Shown: piece after piece, positions 33,390 to 44,501 of the stretch
Layout of the letters: the number at the start of each line of letters is the position of its first letter
How positions within the stretch are numbered: the stretch's first letter is position 1
DNA from: Ilex aquifolium
Lineage: Eukaryota; Streptophyta; Magnoliopsida; Aquifoliales; Aquifoliaceae
Length of the DNA stretch: 64,000 nucleotides
Direction: 5' to 3'
Assembly (NCBI GenBank): GCA_951799425.1
Contig: OX637392.1
Span: forward strand, 53,396,093-53,460,092
Position numbers and translations under genes: made by a program
Notes under the pieces: model-generated
What the model saw: only the letters and a program-made list of their open reading frames with translations
What the model was told of the DNA's origin: nothing
Databases searched by the model: none

Positions 33390-33884
33390 AAGATTAATTG
33401 AGCTAGTCACAAACCTAGTGAATTTCGATACTGTATCCCAACTTTTTGAATGTTGACGAGGGTAAAATTTTAGTGAATATATTTGTAAGATTATCACTTG
33501 AACATATCTACTTTACTTCAATTTCACGACTTTGCTGGAGTTTATGAGTATAGAAGAACTTTGATAATATATGTTTGGTTCTATCACATTTAATAAATCC
33601 TTATTTGATTTGTGCAATATAAGCAGCATTATTTTCATACATCGTTGTTGACGAGTCTATAGTTGAAGGGAGTCCACATGTAATTCGGATGTGATGAACT
33701 GCAAACTCATCCATACAAATTCACAAGTTGCTTCATGAAATGTCAGTATCTTGGAATGATCAGAGGATTAGCCATCAAAGTTTATTTTGTAGATCACCAT
33801 GTGGTTTTCATATTGCCACATATGAATACATACCCGATTTGTGAAGTAGCCTTATGAGGATCAGAGAGATATGTAGAATCTGCC
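33390..33884 (-). pseudogene. copia Pol C-terminus (RNase H) remnant
   Basis: In shifting - strand frames, recognisable copia RNase H pieces appear in order: TYLSDPHKATSQIGYVF; then NAAYIAQIK; then DRTKHILSKFFYTHKLQ; then SSDNLTNIFTKILPSSTFKK. These are the standard order and spacing of copia Pol, ending just before the polypurine tract. Many stops and frameshifts mark it as old. Confidence 0.75.
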
Positions 33885-34554
33885 TAGCAGATTGGAACCG
33901 GTGACTTCCACTCTTTTAAGGTGGGGTTAACCATCTCGGATAGACCTGTAAGTCTAAACAAATTTGATGAAAAAATATATAAATATGCATTAATATAATG
34001 AAAAAAAATACTACAGGCATTAATTAATATTTTCAAGTGCTGCTGACACAATTTTATGAATGTAATAATTTACGATTTTCAGGCTCTATAAATTAAATTG
34101 TGACCTTCTAGTATCACAATAATTTACAAACTTCAAGTATGTAATTTATATGCCCTTTTATAACAAAATAAAATTTTCTGTACTTCAAGTACTAGTTTTT
34201 TTTTCATGTTCTTGAAGAACATAATTTATATTAAGTCTTTGTATACTTCAGATACACAATTTATGTGTTTTAGACACTAATTCCAATATAATAAAAATTT
34301 AAAAATAAGAAAATAAACACCCACATTATGTTCTCTCATAACATGCATGGTGTTAATTAAAACTGATAATTCATAGACTTGATTTTACCTTTGAGATATA
34401 TAATATTTTTCAATTGTGACTCGGTTGACTAGTTTTAGTTCTGATCCTTAGGAGGATCGATGAGGAGTACCAGAGGACGGTAGTTGCTTGTGTGGTGTTG
34501 CGGATGCTTGGTACTAATTTCCCAGAAAAGTAAGTACGATATAATGTCCTTAGG
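33885..34554. other. AT-rich, nothing firmly recognised
   Basis: Part may still belong to the decayed copia element. A short stretch, GGTAGTTGCTTGTG, around 34480 precedes the LINE. No gene is supported. Confidence 0.4.
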
Positions 34555-37500
34555 GTGCAAGATTCCAAAGTTTGCTTTGGGTGTGGTATAGTTCATATCT
34601 GGACTGAGTTTGATACTTGGTTAATTGGTTATTCTAATAGTATTTTTTTAATTTCACAAGTCATCCCAAAAGCTACCTTAATATCGGAGCCAACTTTCTT
34701 TGGCTGGAAATCCAGAGTCCAGTGGCTGAACTTGGGGGATCAAAATACGAGTTTCTTCTTCAAGCATATTAACAAGCAAAGAATACAGAGGAGGATAACT
34801 ACCATTCAAAAAGAAGATGGGACCAAGGTCACCGAGTATCGAGAGATCCAGGAAGAGGTTGTTAACTATTACCAGCAGCTGCTTGGAGGGTCCCCCCTTG
34901 TTCTGCAATACCAGTGCAATGGGTTAATCACTACATCAGAAAGAGAATTTTCTCTGACCTAGCAAATCAATTGTCCCTTGACGTCTCCAGGGATGAAATC
35001 AAGCGTGCGTTATTCTCAATGAAGGATGGGAAGGCTCCATGTCCTGATGGCTTTTCTGCTGGATTCTTCAAGAAAACATGGCATATAGTGGGCGATGAAG
35101 TGACCGATGCCATCATGTCGTTTTTTGTTTCTGGGAAGCTGTTAAGGGAAGTTAATTCTACCATTATTGCATTGATCCCCAAGGTCCCTAATCCTTCTAT
35201 GCTTAACGATTACCGGCTAATTTCTTGTTGTAATATCATATATAAATGCATCTCAAAGATTTTGGCCATCAGAATCAAAAGAGTGTTGCCTGAGCTAATT
35301 GACAAATCCCAAACTGTGTTCATACAAGGTAGAAAGATTTCTGATAACATCCTCCTTTCCCAAGAACTCTTAAGAAATTATCATTTGGGTAGAGGGAGTC
35401 CCAGATGTACACTGAAAATTGATCTTATGAAGGCTTATGATAACGTAAGGTGGGAGTTTATTCTTGAAGTGATGCAAGCTATGGGTTTTCCCCAACAGTT
35501 GATTAGATGGGTTCAGACATGTATTACTTCTCCTATGTACTCTGTGAGTATTAATGGTGAGTTGAAAGGTTATTTTGAAGGGAAAAAAGGATTAAGGCAG
35601 GGGGATCCCCTGTCACCTTATCTCTTTGTGCTTGCAATGGAGGTTTTTAATGGCATTATGAAGGAGGCAGCTATGCTGGGCAATTTCAAGCATCATTGGA
35701 GGTGTGGCAAGGAGAATCTTTCTCATCTTTGTTTTGCTGATGATGTTATGATCTTCAGCAAAGGTAAGCTTGAATCAATTAGGACTATCAAGGATGCCCT
35801 CCAGATTTTTGAAGAACTTTCTGGGCTTAAAGCTAACCCAAGCAAGTGTCATATTTACTGCTCTGGCATTAATGATGGGGAGAAAGCGGATATCATGCAG
35901 TTAATGGGATTTCCAGAAGGTGAATTACTTGTGAGATATCTGGGTGTTCCTCTCATTACCACTAAATTGAGGGCTGGGGATTGTCAGCCGCTGGTTGAGA
36001 AGATCACTGCCAAAGTAAGTTCCTGGTGCAACAAATCACTTTCATATGCTGGCAGAGTTCAACTGATTAGCTCAGTTCTCTTTGCAATTCAAGGTTATTG
36101 GTCTTCTTTATTTATTTTGCCAAAAAAAGTTGTCAAAGCAGTGGAGCAAATTTTGAGAAGATTCTTATGGTCTGGTACGGATCTTAAAATGACTGGAGCC
36201 AAGGTGGCTTGGGACAAAGTGTGTCTCCCAAAGGAAGAAGGGGGACTTGGGTTTAAAAGCATGGAACAGTGGAACAAAGCAGCTATTATGAGACATCTAT
36301 AGAATGTTATAAGCAAAAGTAACAACTCAATATGGGTGGATTGGATTTATTCGTATCTTCTTAAAGGCAGGAGCTTCTGGGGTGTGAAGATTCCTCAAAA
36401 GTCATCATGGGCATGGAGAAAGATTCTAAATCTGAGAAAGGAAAGTTTAGCAATGGTGAGGTACAAGATAGAGAATGGTGACTCAACATTTCTCTAGTTT
36501 GATCCATGGCACCCAATAGGTTCGATCTACCAGCATAAGGGGGAGACTGTTATTCGGGAATCAGGGCTTGGGAGGGATGCTAAAGTTAGTTCTATCATTG
36601 AAAATGGTGACTGGGACTGGCCGGCGACGAATGGGGACATTATGGAGCTGCTAAGTGGTATTCCTCCTAATATGAAACCTGACCTGAATCAGAGGGACTG
36701 TGTCCTGTGGCTGCCATCTAGAACCATGATTTTTAGTTCCAAATCTGCTTGGGAGGTAATTAGAGTGAAAGGCCAGATACAAGCTTGGGCTGATATTGTC
36801 TGGTTTTCCGGTGCTGTGCCTAGATACAGTTTTATTTTATGGCTGGCTGTTCAAAACAGGCTTTCCACCCAAGACAAGCTTATTTCATATGGTCTTATTC
36901 AATTAACTCACTGTGTGTTTTGCAGAGAAGTAGTGGAAACTCATAACCACCTCTTTTTCGATTGCCCTTTCACTGAGAGAATATGGATTTCTTTGAAAGG
37001 CAAAGTGAATGTTCAATGGCCAAGACTTGATTGGCCTGATTTGGTTAACTGGTATGCTGCGAATATGAAAGGAAAGGCTTTTCCAAAGTTGATTGGCAAA
37101 TTGATGCTTGCCACTTCAATATATATGATTTGGAGGGAGAGGAATCACAGGGTTTTTAAAAACTCCTACAGAGATGTTGCATCCATTTATAAGGAGATTG
37201 TGGAAAATGTTAGACTCAAGCTTCATGCATGTCGTGCTATCAAAAGAAACATTCCTAATGTTTGGCTGCAAAGACAATGGACCTTGCCTGACAATATTTT
37301 CTATGTGGAATGAGTGTGAACCGTTTGTCTGGGGAATGGTTTCCATTGTTTCTTTGTTGCTGATCCTACATCCTCTGTTTCTACTATGTTTTTCTTGCTG
37401 TTTGGGTGTTGATCGGGATGCTGGGGAGGACAATTTTTTGTATCACTATGTGGGCATGCTTTTGGGGCAAAGAAGTTTCACATGTTGGGTGTATGGTGCA

Positions 37501-38012
37501 TGTGGCGTGTTGCTGGATGTTGTTTATGAAAGGCTATTGTCTGGTTTGATGGCTCTAATGTTACTTTAAGTTTGTTTTGGTGGGTTTGTTTTGGCTTGTT
37601 CGGGTACACGGTGTCTGGTAGCTGTCCAATGGCTTGGACTGGTTTTTCTATGGAAGCATTTCCTGGACCTTGGGAGTTTTGTGGAACTCTTTGCTCCGTC
37701 TGATGGAAACATACAGAATGCTAAACTGCTTTGGATGCAATGTCTTCATGGAGGCTGTGTTGTTGGAGTGGTTGCCTTTTCTTGGTGCTGCTGGTTGGTG
37801 CCTCATTTTGTTGTTCAGGTCTGGATGTCCAGTTTGTTTGTCCTTGTTACTTCTTTCTGTTCCTTTGGGATGTGATTTTCATTGTATTCTTTTGCTTAGG
37901 GGATGGGTGATCTTCTTTGCTTGTTTCAAGAAGATCATCCATCCCTTTTGGTTTTACCTATGTACATGTTTCCTTTTCTTTTTATGAAATTATCTTACTT
38001 ACCGAAAAAAAA
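34555..38012 (+). mobile_element. 5'-truncated plant LINE
   Basis: The RT region and zf-RVT domain are followed by a ~690 bp 3' UTR and a short poly(A) at 38005-38012. No apurinic-type endonuclease domain precedes the RT, so the 5' half is missing, as is usual for LINE insertions. A target duplication could not be confirmed. Confidence 0.85.
34645..37313 (+). pseudogene. LINE reverse transcriptase with zf-RVT domain
   Basis: It starts in the RT upstream linker (WKSRVQWLNLGDQNTSFFFK), shifts frame near 34940, then runs as one frame. That frame holds KDGKAPCPDGFSAGFFKKTW, the RT core KIDLMKAYDNVRW, GLRQGDPLSPYLF and active-site CFADDVMIF. TAG codons at 36300-36302 and ~36495 interrupt it; the second sits where FLWFDPW is expected, a TGG to TAG change. 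The C-terminal zf-RVT domain follows (YSFILWLAVQNRLSTQDKL; HCVFCREVVETHNHLFFDC) and it ends at FYVE. No RNase H follows. Confidence 0.85.
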
Positions 38013-38016
38013 CTTT

Positions 38017-38172
38017 CTTTGGCTGATTTTATGGCTAATAAAGGGGAAAAATATAGAATTTCTACAGAAGCCTCCTCTGTTAGTCAGCTTCCCACTGAGG
38101 CTCGTCTGCTGGTGCTGCAAGATCAATTGGAAAGCAAAACATTGAGGATGAAAAATTATCTCCATTCTACCT
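38017..38172 (+). other. Orphan coding-like segment after the LINE tail
   Basis: Immediately after the poly(A), one frame reads ~51 residues (LADFMANKGEKYRISTEASS then VSQLPTEARLLVLQDQLESK) with protein-like composition and an amphipathic end. It stops at TAG 38172. No family could be assigned. It may be a piece of a gene or transposon into which the LINE inserted, but no continuation was found on the other side. Confidence 0.3.
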
Positions 38173-38174
38173 AG

Positions 38175-39142
38175 CCTCTATCTGGAGTATCAGATTTTTT
38201 GGATCTTGGTGAAATTAAAATTCTTTGATTTGTAAACAGCATAAAATTAATTTTATCATGATGTATTTATATTTATTTTAAGATGCAAGGTTTATGTCCT
38301 TCCCTAAGAATTTGTAGTCTTTGATTTGGAATTAATAAAATATATCTTCGTATTGTCGAGGTTTTATTAAAATATAATATATATATATCGGAGGCAACTA
38401 CTGTAACGTATCATGTTCTCGGAAATAAAACGTTCACGAAATATAAACACAAGGATTTGTTTATTACAATATTTTTGGCTTGTTTACAATCAATAAAAAG
38501 TAAAGAAAATAAACGACATGAACATAAAAGCAAGGATTTGTCAACACATTACAATCTTGATGGCTTTTTAATTGGTTTCACATAACAATCTCATTTCCAG
38601 TGATCAGGGTATATGCTTTGCTTTTGCTATTTCTTTATTTAATTACCTGCCTAATTCGTTCTTAACCTCCAAAACAAATGAATAAGGACATTGTAATCTT
38701 ACGAGATTGAGCCTTTAGTAATTTTCTTAGTAATCGTAGTTGTACCTAACTTTCTTTTTCTAATTCATTAAATTCTTCGGATTGCAATGGATTCCCTAAG
38801 ATATTCATCAAATTAAATTAATTAATATAAAATTGTTGTTGATTTTGCATACCACTTGTTGGAATTTATTTGTTGGGTAAATCCCATTTTACCCTCTGAA
38901 AGATATAAAAAATCTTAGTTTATCCCCAAATAATTAATTTTTTCATTTTGTCCCCTTAAATAAATAAAAACTTTGCAATATGGTCTACTGTCTTATTTTC
39001 GTTTGGTTCTCCGTCTGTTTTGTGCCAAATTGGGGGGCAAAATGAGATTTTCTCTAATTTATTTAGTAGAACTCTGATAACAATTGTTTGGGAGATATAA
39101 ATATAATCTATATTTATATTTATATCTATATCTATATCTATA
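38175..39142. other. AT-rich intergenic, ends in a TATATC microsatellite
   Basis: No gene was found. A (TATATC)-type microsatellite at about 39108-39148 abuts the Helitron start. Confidence 0.55.
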
Positions 39143-39826
39143 TCTATACTACTTTATAAATGTCAGTATTTGCGAAAAAAAATTAATTTCTTATTTAATT
39201 TCTAATTATTATAATAAAACCAATTATATCCACCTATATATTTGCATCTAATTTTTATTTTTTACACCTTTTTGACTTCTAACCTATATATTTGCATCTC
39301 ATTTCTATTTTTTACAGTTATTTGACTTTCAACTTATTTTGCACTATTTTATAAGGACTTCTAAATTATTTTGAACTCATTTATTAGTAATATAGTTACA
39401 TACAATTATCTATATTTATATGAATAAGTAAAATCTTATGTATATATATATTATACACATGTAGTTACCAAATGGAATTATACGGTTAAATATATGTTAT
39501 TTTTTATTTTGTGATATGTAATAAAATAATAATATTATAAGCGATCTAAATAATCTATTTAACAAAAATAAAAATTAATAATTCTATAATATAATTAGAT
39601 GTGCAAATGTTTAAAGGGATCGAAGAAATACCTAAATAAATGATAGATTATTTACTTAAAAATTTATAGAATAAATCAATAGTTAAATTTAGTAATAATT
39701 AAAATATGAATTAATTATTTAACACCTAATTTATTATATAATTTAATTACACATAAATTTTATATTTTTTTTAAAAATAATATTATTTAAATTTATTTAC
39801 GTGCAACGCACGTCGTGCATTACTAG
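39143..39826 (+). mobile_element. Non-autonomous Helitron
   Basis: It starts TCTATACTACTTTATAAA after an A and ends CTAG before a T. Just inside the 3' end, GCACGTCGTGC folds as a 4 bp stem, preceded by CGTGCAAC. There are no TIRs, the sequence is AT-rich and there is no ORF; 684 bp. Confidence 0.68.
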
Positions 39827-40217
39827 TTATTTATAAATGTTAGAATTTTTAAAAAACTTTTAATTTTCTAATTTATCTCTAATTATTATTAGAAAATCAA
39901 TTATATACCCCAAATATCCTTATTAATATCATTATTTTTTCTTACATGTCCTATTAGCCTACAAATTTCATTTAAACCAAAACTCTTTTTATCAGATAAC
40001 ATTATGTCTCTAACCATTCACTTATTCTTATAATGGTAGATCTTTAATTACAATTGTATCTATGAGAACTTTAATCATTATATAATTGGATTGTACGATT
40101 AGAATTAATTATTCAACATATAATTTATTGTTTAATTTAATTATAAATATATTTTAATTTTTATTAAAAAATATTTTTTAATTATGTTCACATGCAACAC
40201 AAGTCGTGTATTACTAG
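39827..40217 (+). mobile_element. Second, related Helitron end in tandem
   Basis: Directly after the first, TTATTTATAAATGTTAGAAT resembles the first copy's interior start. The 3' end again has a hairpin (ACACAAGTCGTGT) followed by ATTACTAGT, ending CTAG at 40217. The first few bases of its 5' end are missing, so the 5' terminus is uncertain. Confidence 0.55.
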
Positions 40218-40800
40218 TATAAAAAAATACGAAAAACAAGACACAAAGAGATAAATAGTTCGACACACTGTGCATGCCTACAATCATGAACTGAAAAGCT
40301 ACATTGATGTATTATTATCTAGCCATCTATTAGATAATAGATTATATTGGTATTCAACCCTAATTATGGGATAAAATGTTGTTATCGAAAATAGTTGAGA
40401 TGTTACTAAATCTCTTTGTTTTCTATGAGATCTCTAATAAACCTATGCACAATATATTAGGATCCTTTCAATTCTTTTACTATTTAATTTGGGGTGCTCA
40501 CATTTGATTACCGAACAAATTAACTCCATTCATGTGTGAACAACAGCCCTAATTGATTCTAATCCACTACTCTCCTCAAGCATTGCATGCAAACCGCTCT
40601 AATGAGTTGCTACAATCCTCAGCCACCAAAACCTATGAGCCACCAAAACAATACTGAGTGGATGTTAGCCCACTAGCTCACAAACCATTGTGATGGCTAC
40701 AACTCCAAGACCCTAATTCTCGAAGAATCATCTTCAATACTAACAAACTATCCTGCTTGAAAAAAATAATAAAAATAGATCTTACAATAGAATCATCTTA
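40218..40800. other. Intergenic, nothing recognised
   Basis: AT-rich host or old repeat sequence. It ends at the AATAT target site of the next element. Confidence 0.5.
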
Positions 40801-40805
40801 AATAT

Positions 40806-41389
40806 TGATGGTGTAATTTTACACGAATGAGCAATGAGTTTGGGTTCAATGGTATGGGATGGATCTGAGCTACGAGGCTCATGAAATTGTGTGTGAGTGC
40901 TCTAGTTATCTGAGATGTGGTGTGTGTAACACATAGAAATATAGTGGTTCACCGGCTATTGAGCTCGGCTAGTCCACTCTTCAATGAAGTCTCTTGCTCC
41001 TAGAATCTATATTCATCTAGAAAATATTTCACAAGATGCCTTTGATGCCAGTAGGGTTCTCTGCCTTTGATTGAGGCGATGTACAATATTTATAGTGTAA
41101 TTCCTATCTCTAAGAGATTTTTACCGAGATCTTTGCCCTTCATCCATAGGATCTTCCTTGATTTTTGGGATAGAATCTTGGTTAGTTGAGAGTTTTGTGC
41201 CTTGATTCTAGCTTTCCATTGCTTTGAGGATGCTATTCACCAGCCAGCTATTTCCCTTTCAATTTCCCGTTTGTTTTCTTTGAGCAGAGCTTGAGGTCTG
41301 GATTGCGGAGCCCTGGTTACTGTGTCTGACCTCCTTGTCTGACCTCAATGTCTGAGCTCATACTTAGAGCTTTTTTCTAGGTATCATCA
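40806..41389 (-). repeat. 3' LTR of the small element
   Basis: It runs TGATGGTGTAATT...GGTATCATCA on the + strand. The shared box is at 40940-40979. The polypurine tract abuts at 41390-41404. Confidence 0.93.
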
Positions 41390-41689
41390 GTTGCCCCCCA
41401 GCCCTTGGCCCAAGCGAGCTTGGGCAGGGGCTGAGTTGATGCTGAATTGAGATAGACTTCCACACATCGACCTCGATTTGCATGAGCTCGAGGTGCAGAG
41501 AGCTGCTGCTTTTCCTACGGTTGCCGAGTTCCCATTGCTTCGAGAAGTACTTCAGTGCTTCTTGAAGCAAAATTATTGACTTTATGAGCTGCCGGGCTCT
41601 TTTTAGGAATTAAATAGCCCATTTCGAGCTCCTAGGCTCTTTTCTGAACTATTGGAGTTCTTCGTGGGCTGTGTTGTTCATATCATGAA

Positions 41690-42605
41690 CTGAATAGTTC
41701 AGCGCGAGCTACGTGGCTCCTATTATGAGCTGAAGAGTTCAGCGTGAGCTGCTTGGCTCAAGTTATGAACTGAATAGTTCATCGTGAGCTTCTTGGCTCA
41801 AGTTATGAACTGAAGAGTTCATCGTGAGCTGCTTGGCTCAAGTTATGAACTGAAGAGCTCATCGTGAGCTGCGTGGCTCAAGTTACGAACTGAAGAGTTC
41901 ATCGTGAGCTGCTTGGCTCAAGTTATGAACTGAATAGTTCATCGTGAGCTGCGTGGCTCAAGTTATGAACTGAAGAGCTCATCGTGAGCTGCGTGGCTCA
42001 AGTTACGAACTGAAGAGTTCATCGTGAGTTGCTTGGCTCAAGTTACGAACTGAATAGTTCATCGTGAGCTGCTTGGCTCAAGTTATGAACTGAATAGTTC
42101 ATCGTGAGCTGCGTGGCTCAAGTTTTGAACTGAAGAGCTCATCGTGAGCTGCGTGGCTCAAGTTACGAACTAAAGAGTTCATCGTGAGCTGCTTGGCTCA
42201 AGTTATGAACTGAATAGCTCATCGTGAGCTGCGTGGCTCAAGTTACGAACTGAAGAGTTCATCGTGAGCTGCTTGGCTCAAGTTATGAACTGAATAGTTC
42301 ATCGTGAGCTGCGTGGCTCAAGTTATGAACTGAAGAGTTCATCTTGAATTTATGAGCTGAAGAGCTCATCTTGAATTTATGAGCTGAAGAGTTCATCGGA
42401 TGTTTATGAGCTGAAGAGCTCATCTTGAATTTATGAGCTGAAGAGATCATCGGATGTTTATGAGCTGAAGAGCTCATCTTGAGTTTATGAGCTGAAGAGC
42501 TCATCTTAAATTTATGAGCTGAAGAGCTTATCGGATGTTTATGAGCTGAAGAGCTCATCTTGAGTTTATGAGCTGAAGAGCTCATCTGATGTTCATCAAC
42601 TGAAG
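41690..42605. repeat. Tandem hairpin array, 40 bp then 27 bp units
   Basis: About sixteen 40 bp units, each with two dyads (GAGCTGCGTGGCTC or GAGCTGCTTGGCTC, and GAACTGAAGAGTTC or GAACTGAATAGTTC), are followed from about 42340 by ~27 bp units with GAGCTGAAGAGCTC. Stem bases often change in pairs between units. In element sense the 27 bp part also reads as a stop-free repeat of SSAHKFKM-like peptides, probably incidental. Confidence 0.88.
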
Positions 42606-43850
42606 AGCTCGTCTTGTTCTCTGACATCTTCCCTTCTCTTGGGGGAGCGATCCCTGTCTCTTCTTGGGGACCTATCTCGTCCTCTTTCTTTCCTAGGACT
42701 TCAATCCCTCTTATTTTCTTCCTTCACTTTTTCCTTCTGTGAGGATGAGCTCCCTACCTTTGAGAGAAGGGCTTCCTCGCCATTAATATACTTTTCTGCT
42801 TTAGCCAGCACCTCTGCCATGCTTGCTTGCGGGTTCTTTGATATAGAAAATATCAAATCTTTCGATTGCACTCCTAATCCAGCAATGAAAGCAGTGATCG
42901 CAAACTTCTCATCTGGAATATCTACCTTCAGGGATTCTGAATTGAACTTTTGGACATAAGACCGTAGGTTCTCGTTGGGTCCCTGTTTTACATTCAACAG
43001 GTGGTAGCTCGGCTTTCTATATATCCGAGCTCCTATAAAGTGAGATACAAAAGCTATGGAGAGCTCTCTAAAGGATGAGATCGAGGCTGGTGGGAGCCTG
43101 TGAAACCAGGCCAGGGCAGAGCCTTTTAACGTGATGGCAAAAGCTCTGCAACGTACAGGATCCTGGTATCCATGCAGTTCCATCTGGTTCTTGTAAGTGT
43201 TGAGATGATCTACGGGATCTTTCGTTCCGTCAAAGACCTCTATCTGAGGCATCTTGAACTTTGGTGGGAGAGGAAAGTGCAGCACTCCAGTGGTGAATGG
43301 GGACTCAGTCTGTTGTACTAGGGCGTCCATTGTAACCGGAGCCTTGCTCTTTATAGCCTCTTTCATGTGGCTGAGCTCTTGCTGGATGTCCTTGAAACGT
43401 TGCTCCCAGTGTTGTTCTCTCCTGTCTTGCTGGTAGGGAAAAAATCGTCCCTCTCGCCCCCATCGTTCTGACTTTGTACCTCTTCGTTGTGGCCGTTCCT
43501 AAGGGGTTGATGAGGGACTTCCCCCATGGTCTGGCTATTTTCCAACCTCTCGTCGGCTTCTCTGAGGGGGTTGGGGTGTTGCTGCTCCCTGCGTGGGGGG
43601 TTATTCTGGCCTTCTTGGGCCCGTTGTGCCTCCTGTGGGCAGTGCAAGTGTTTCAAGAGTTCCTCATTCTGTTGTATCAAGCGCTCGTTGGCTTGGCGAA
43701 GGGCTGCCAACTCATTGTTGGTGGGGGGACTCCCCTGGGAGGATTCGTCTCCTGGGCGTTCTCAGGCTGTCCGTCGTCGGTGGCGTCATGTTGATTTGTC
43801 ACTCGTGGTGGATTTATTTGACTTCTACTCATGTTTCGTGTAGAGACCAT
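42597..43850 (-). pseudogene. Gag of the small element, frameshifted
   Basis: The start at 43850 gives a Gag N-terminus like the large element's. A one-base change in a C run near 43728 and a one-base loss near 43436 shift the frame. The Gag core at 43366-42701 is intact in one frame and closely matches 28774-29598. A TGA then precedes an RS-rich tail (SPRKERGRDRSPRRDRDRSP) that ends inside the repeat array at 42597. The product is unlikely to be made whole. Confidence 0.85.
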
Positions 43851-43912
43851 CAATCACTGAAAAATCAGTATATTTGTAACAAGAACTGTCGTTCCCACAG
43901 ACGGCGCCAAAC

Positions 43913-44496
43913 TGATGGTGTAATTTTACACGAATGAGCAATGAGTTTGGGTTCAATGGTATGGGATGGATCTGAGCTACGAGGCTCATGAAATTGTGTG
44001 TGAGTGCTCTAGTTATCTGAGATGTGGTGTGTGTAACACATAGAAATATAGTGGTTCACCGGCTATTGAGCTCGGCTAGTCCACTCTTCAATGGAGTCTC
44101 TTGCTCCTAGAATCTATATTCATCTAGAAAATATTTCACAAGATGCCTTTGATGCCAGTGGGGTTCTCTGCCTTTGATTGAGGCGATGTACAATATTTAT
44201 AGTGTAATTCCTATCTCTAAGAGATTTTTACTGAGATCTTTGCCCTTCATCCGTAGGATCTTCCTTGATTTTTGGGATAGAATCTTGGTTAGTTGAGAGT
44301 TTTGTGCCTTGATTCTAGCTTTCCATTGCTTTGAGGATGCTATTCACCAGCCAGCTATTTCCCTTTCAATTTCCCGTTTGTTTTCTTTGAGCAGAGCTTG
44401 AGGTCTGAATTGCGGAGCCCTGGTTACTGTGTCTGACCTCCTTGTCTGACCTCAATGTCTGAGCTCATACTTAGAGCTTTTTTCTAGGTATCATCA
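43913..44496 (-). repeat. 5' LTR of the small element
   Basis: Nearly identical to 40806-41389. The shared box is at 44047-44086, and the PBS lies at 43892-43909. Confidence 0.93.
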
Positions 44497-44501
44497 AATA
44501 T

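Larger units (their letters stand above)
40806..44496 (-). mobile_element. Young non-autonomous Tat-like element (TR-GAG type)
   Basis: LTRs of 584 bp at 40806-41389 and 43913-44496 differ at about five positions by eye (roughly 99% identity). AATAT target duplications lie at 40801-40805 and 44497-44501. The 2.5 kb interior holds a PBS identical to the large element's, a gag with frameshifts, a tandem hairpin array and a polypurine tract, but no protease, RT or integrase. It also keeps a short spacer homologous to ~22040-22100 of the large element. It must have moved using another element's enzymes; the Tat element type at 17826-30752 is the obvious helper class. Confidence 0.92.

Noticed and set aside
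37174..38145. Open frames in the LINE 3' region (cysteine/leucine-rich)
   Set aside because: They lie in the untranslated tail after the zf-RVT domain ends at 37313, have biased hydrophobic composition and no domain.
41690..42605. Hairpin array considered as a CRISPR-like array
   Set aside because: Units are contiguous variants without unique spacers, lie inside a plant retrotransposon, and no cas-type gene is present.
42283..42627. 114-codon repetitive SSAHK-type open frame
   Set aside because: It follows from the 27 bp repeat length being a multiple of three. It is in a different frame from gag, has no independent start context, and the 40 bp units next to it would not keep the frame.
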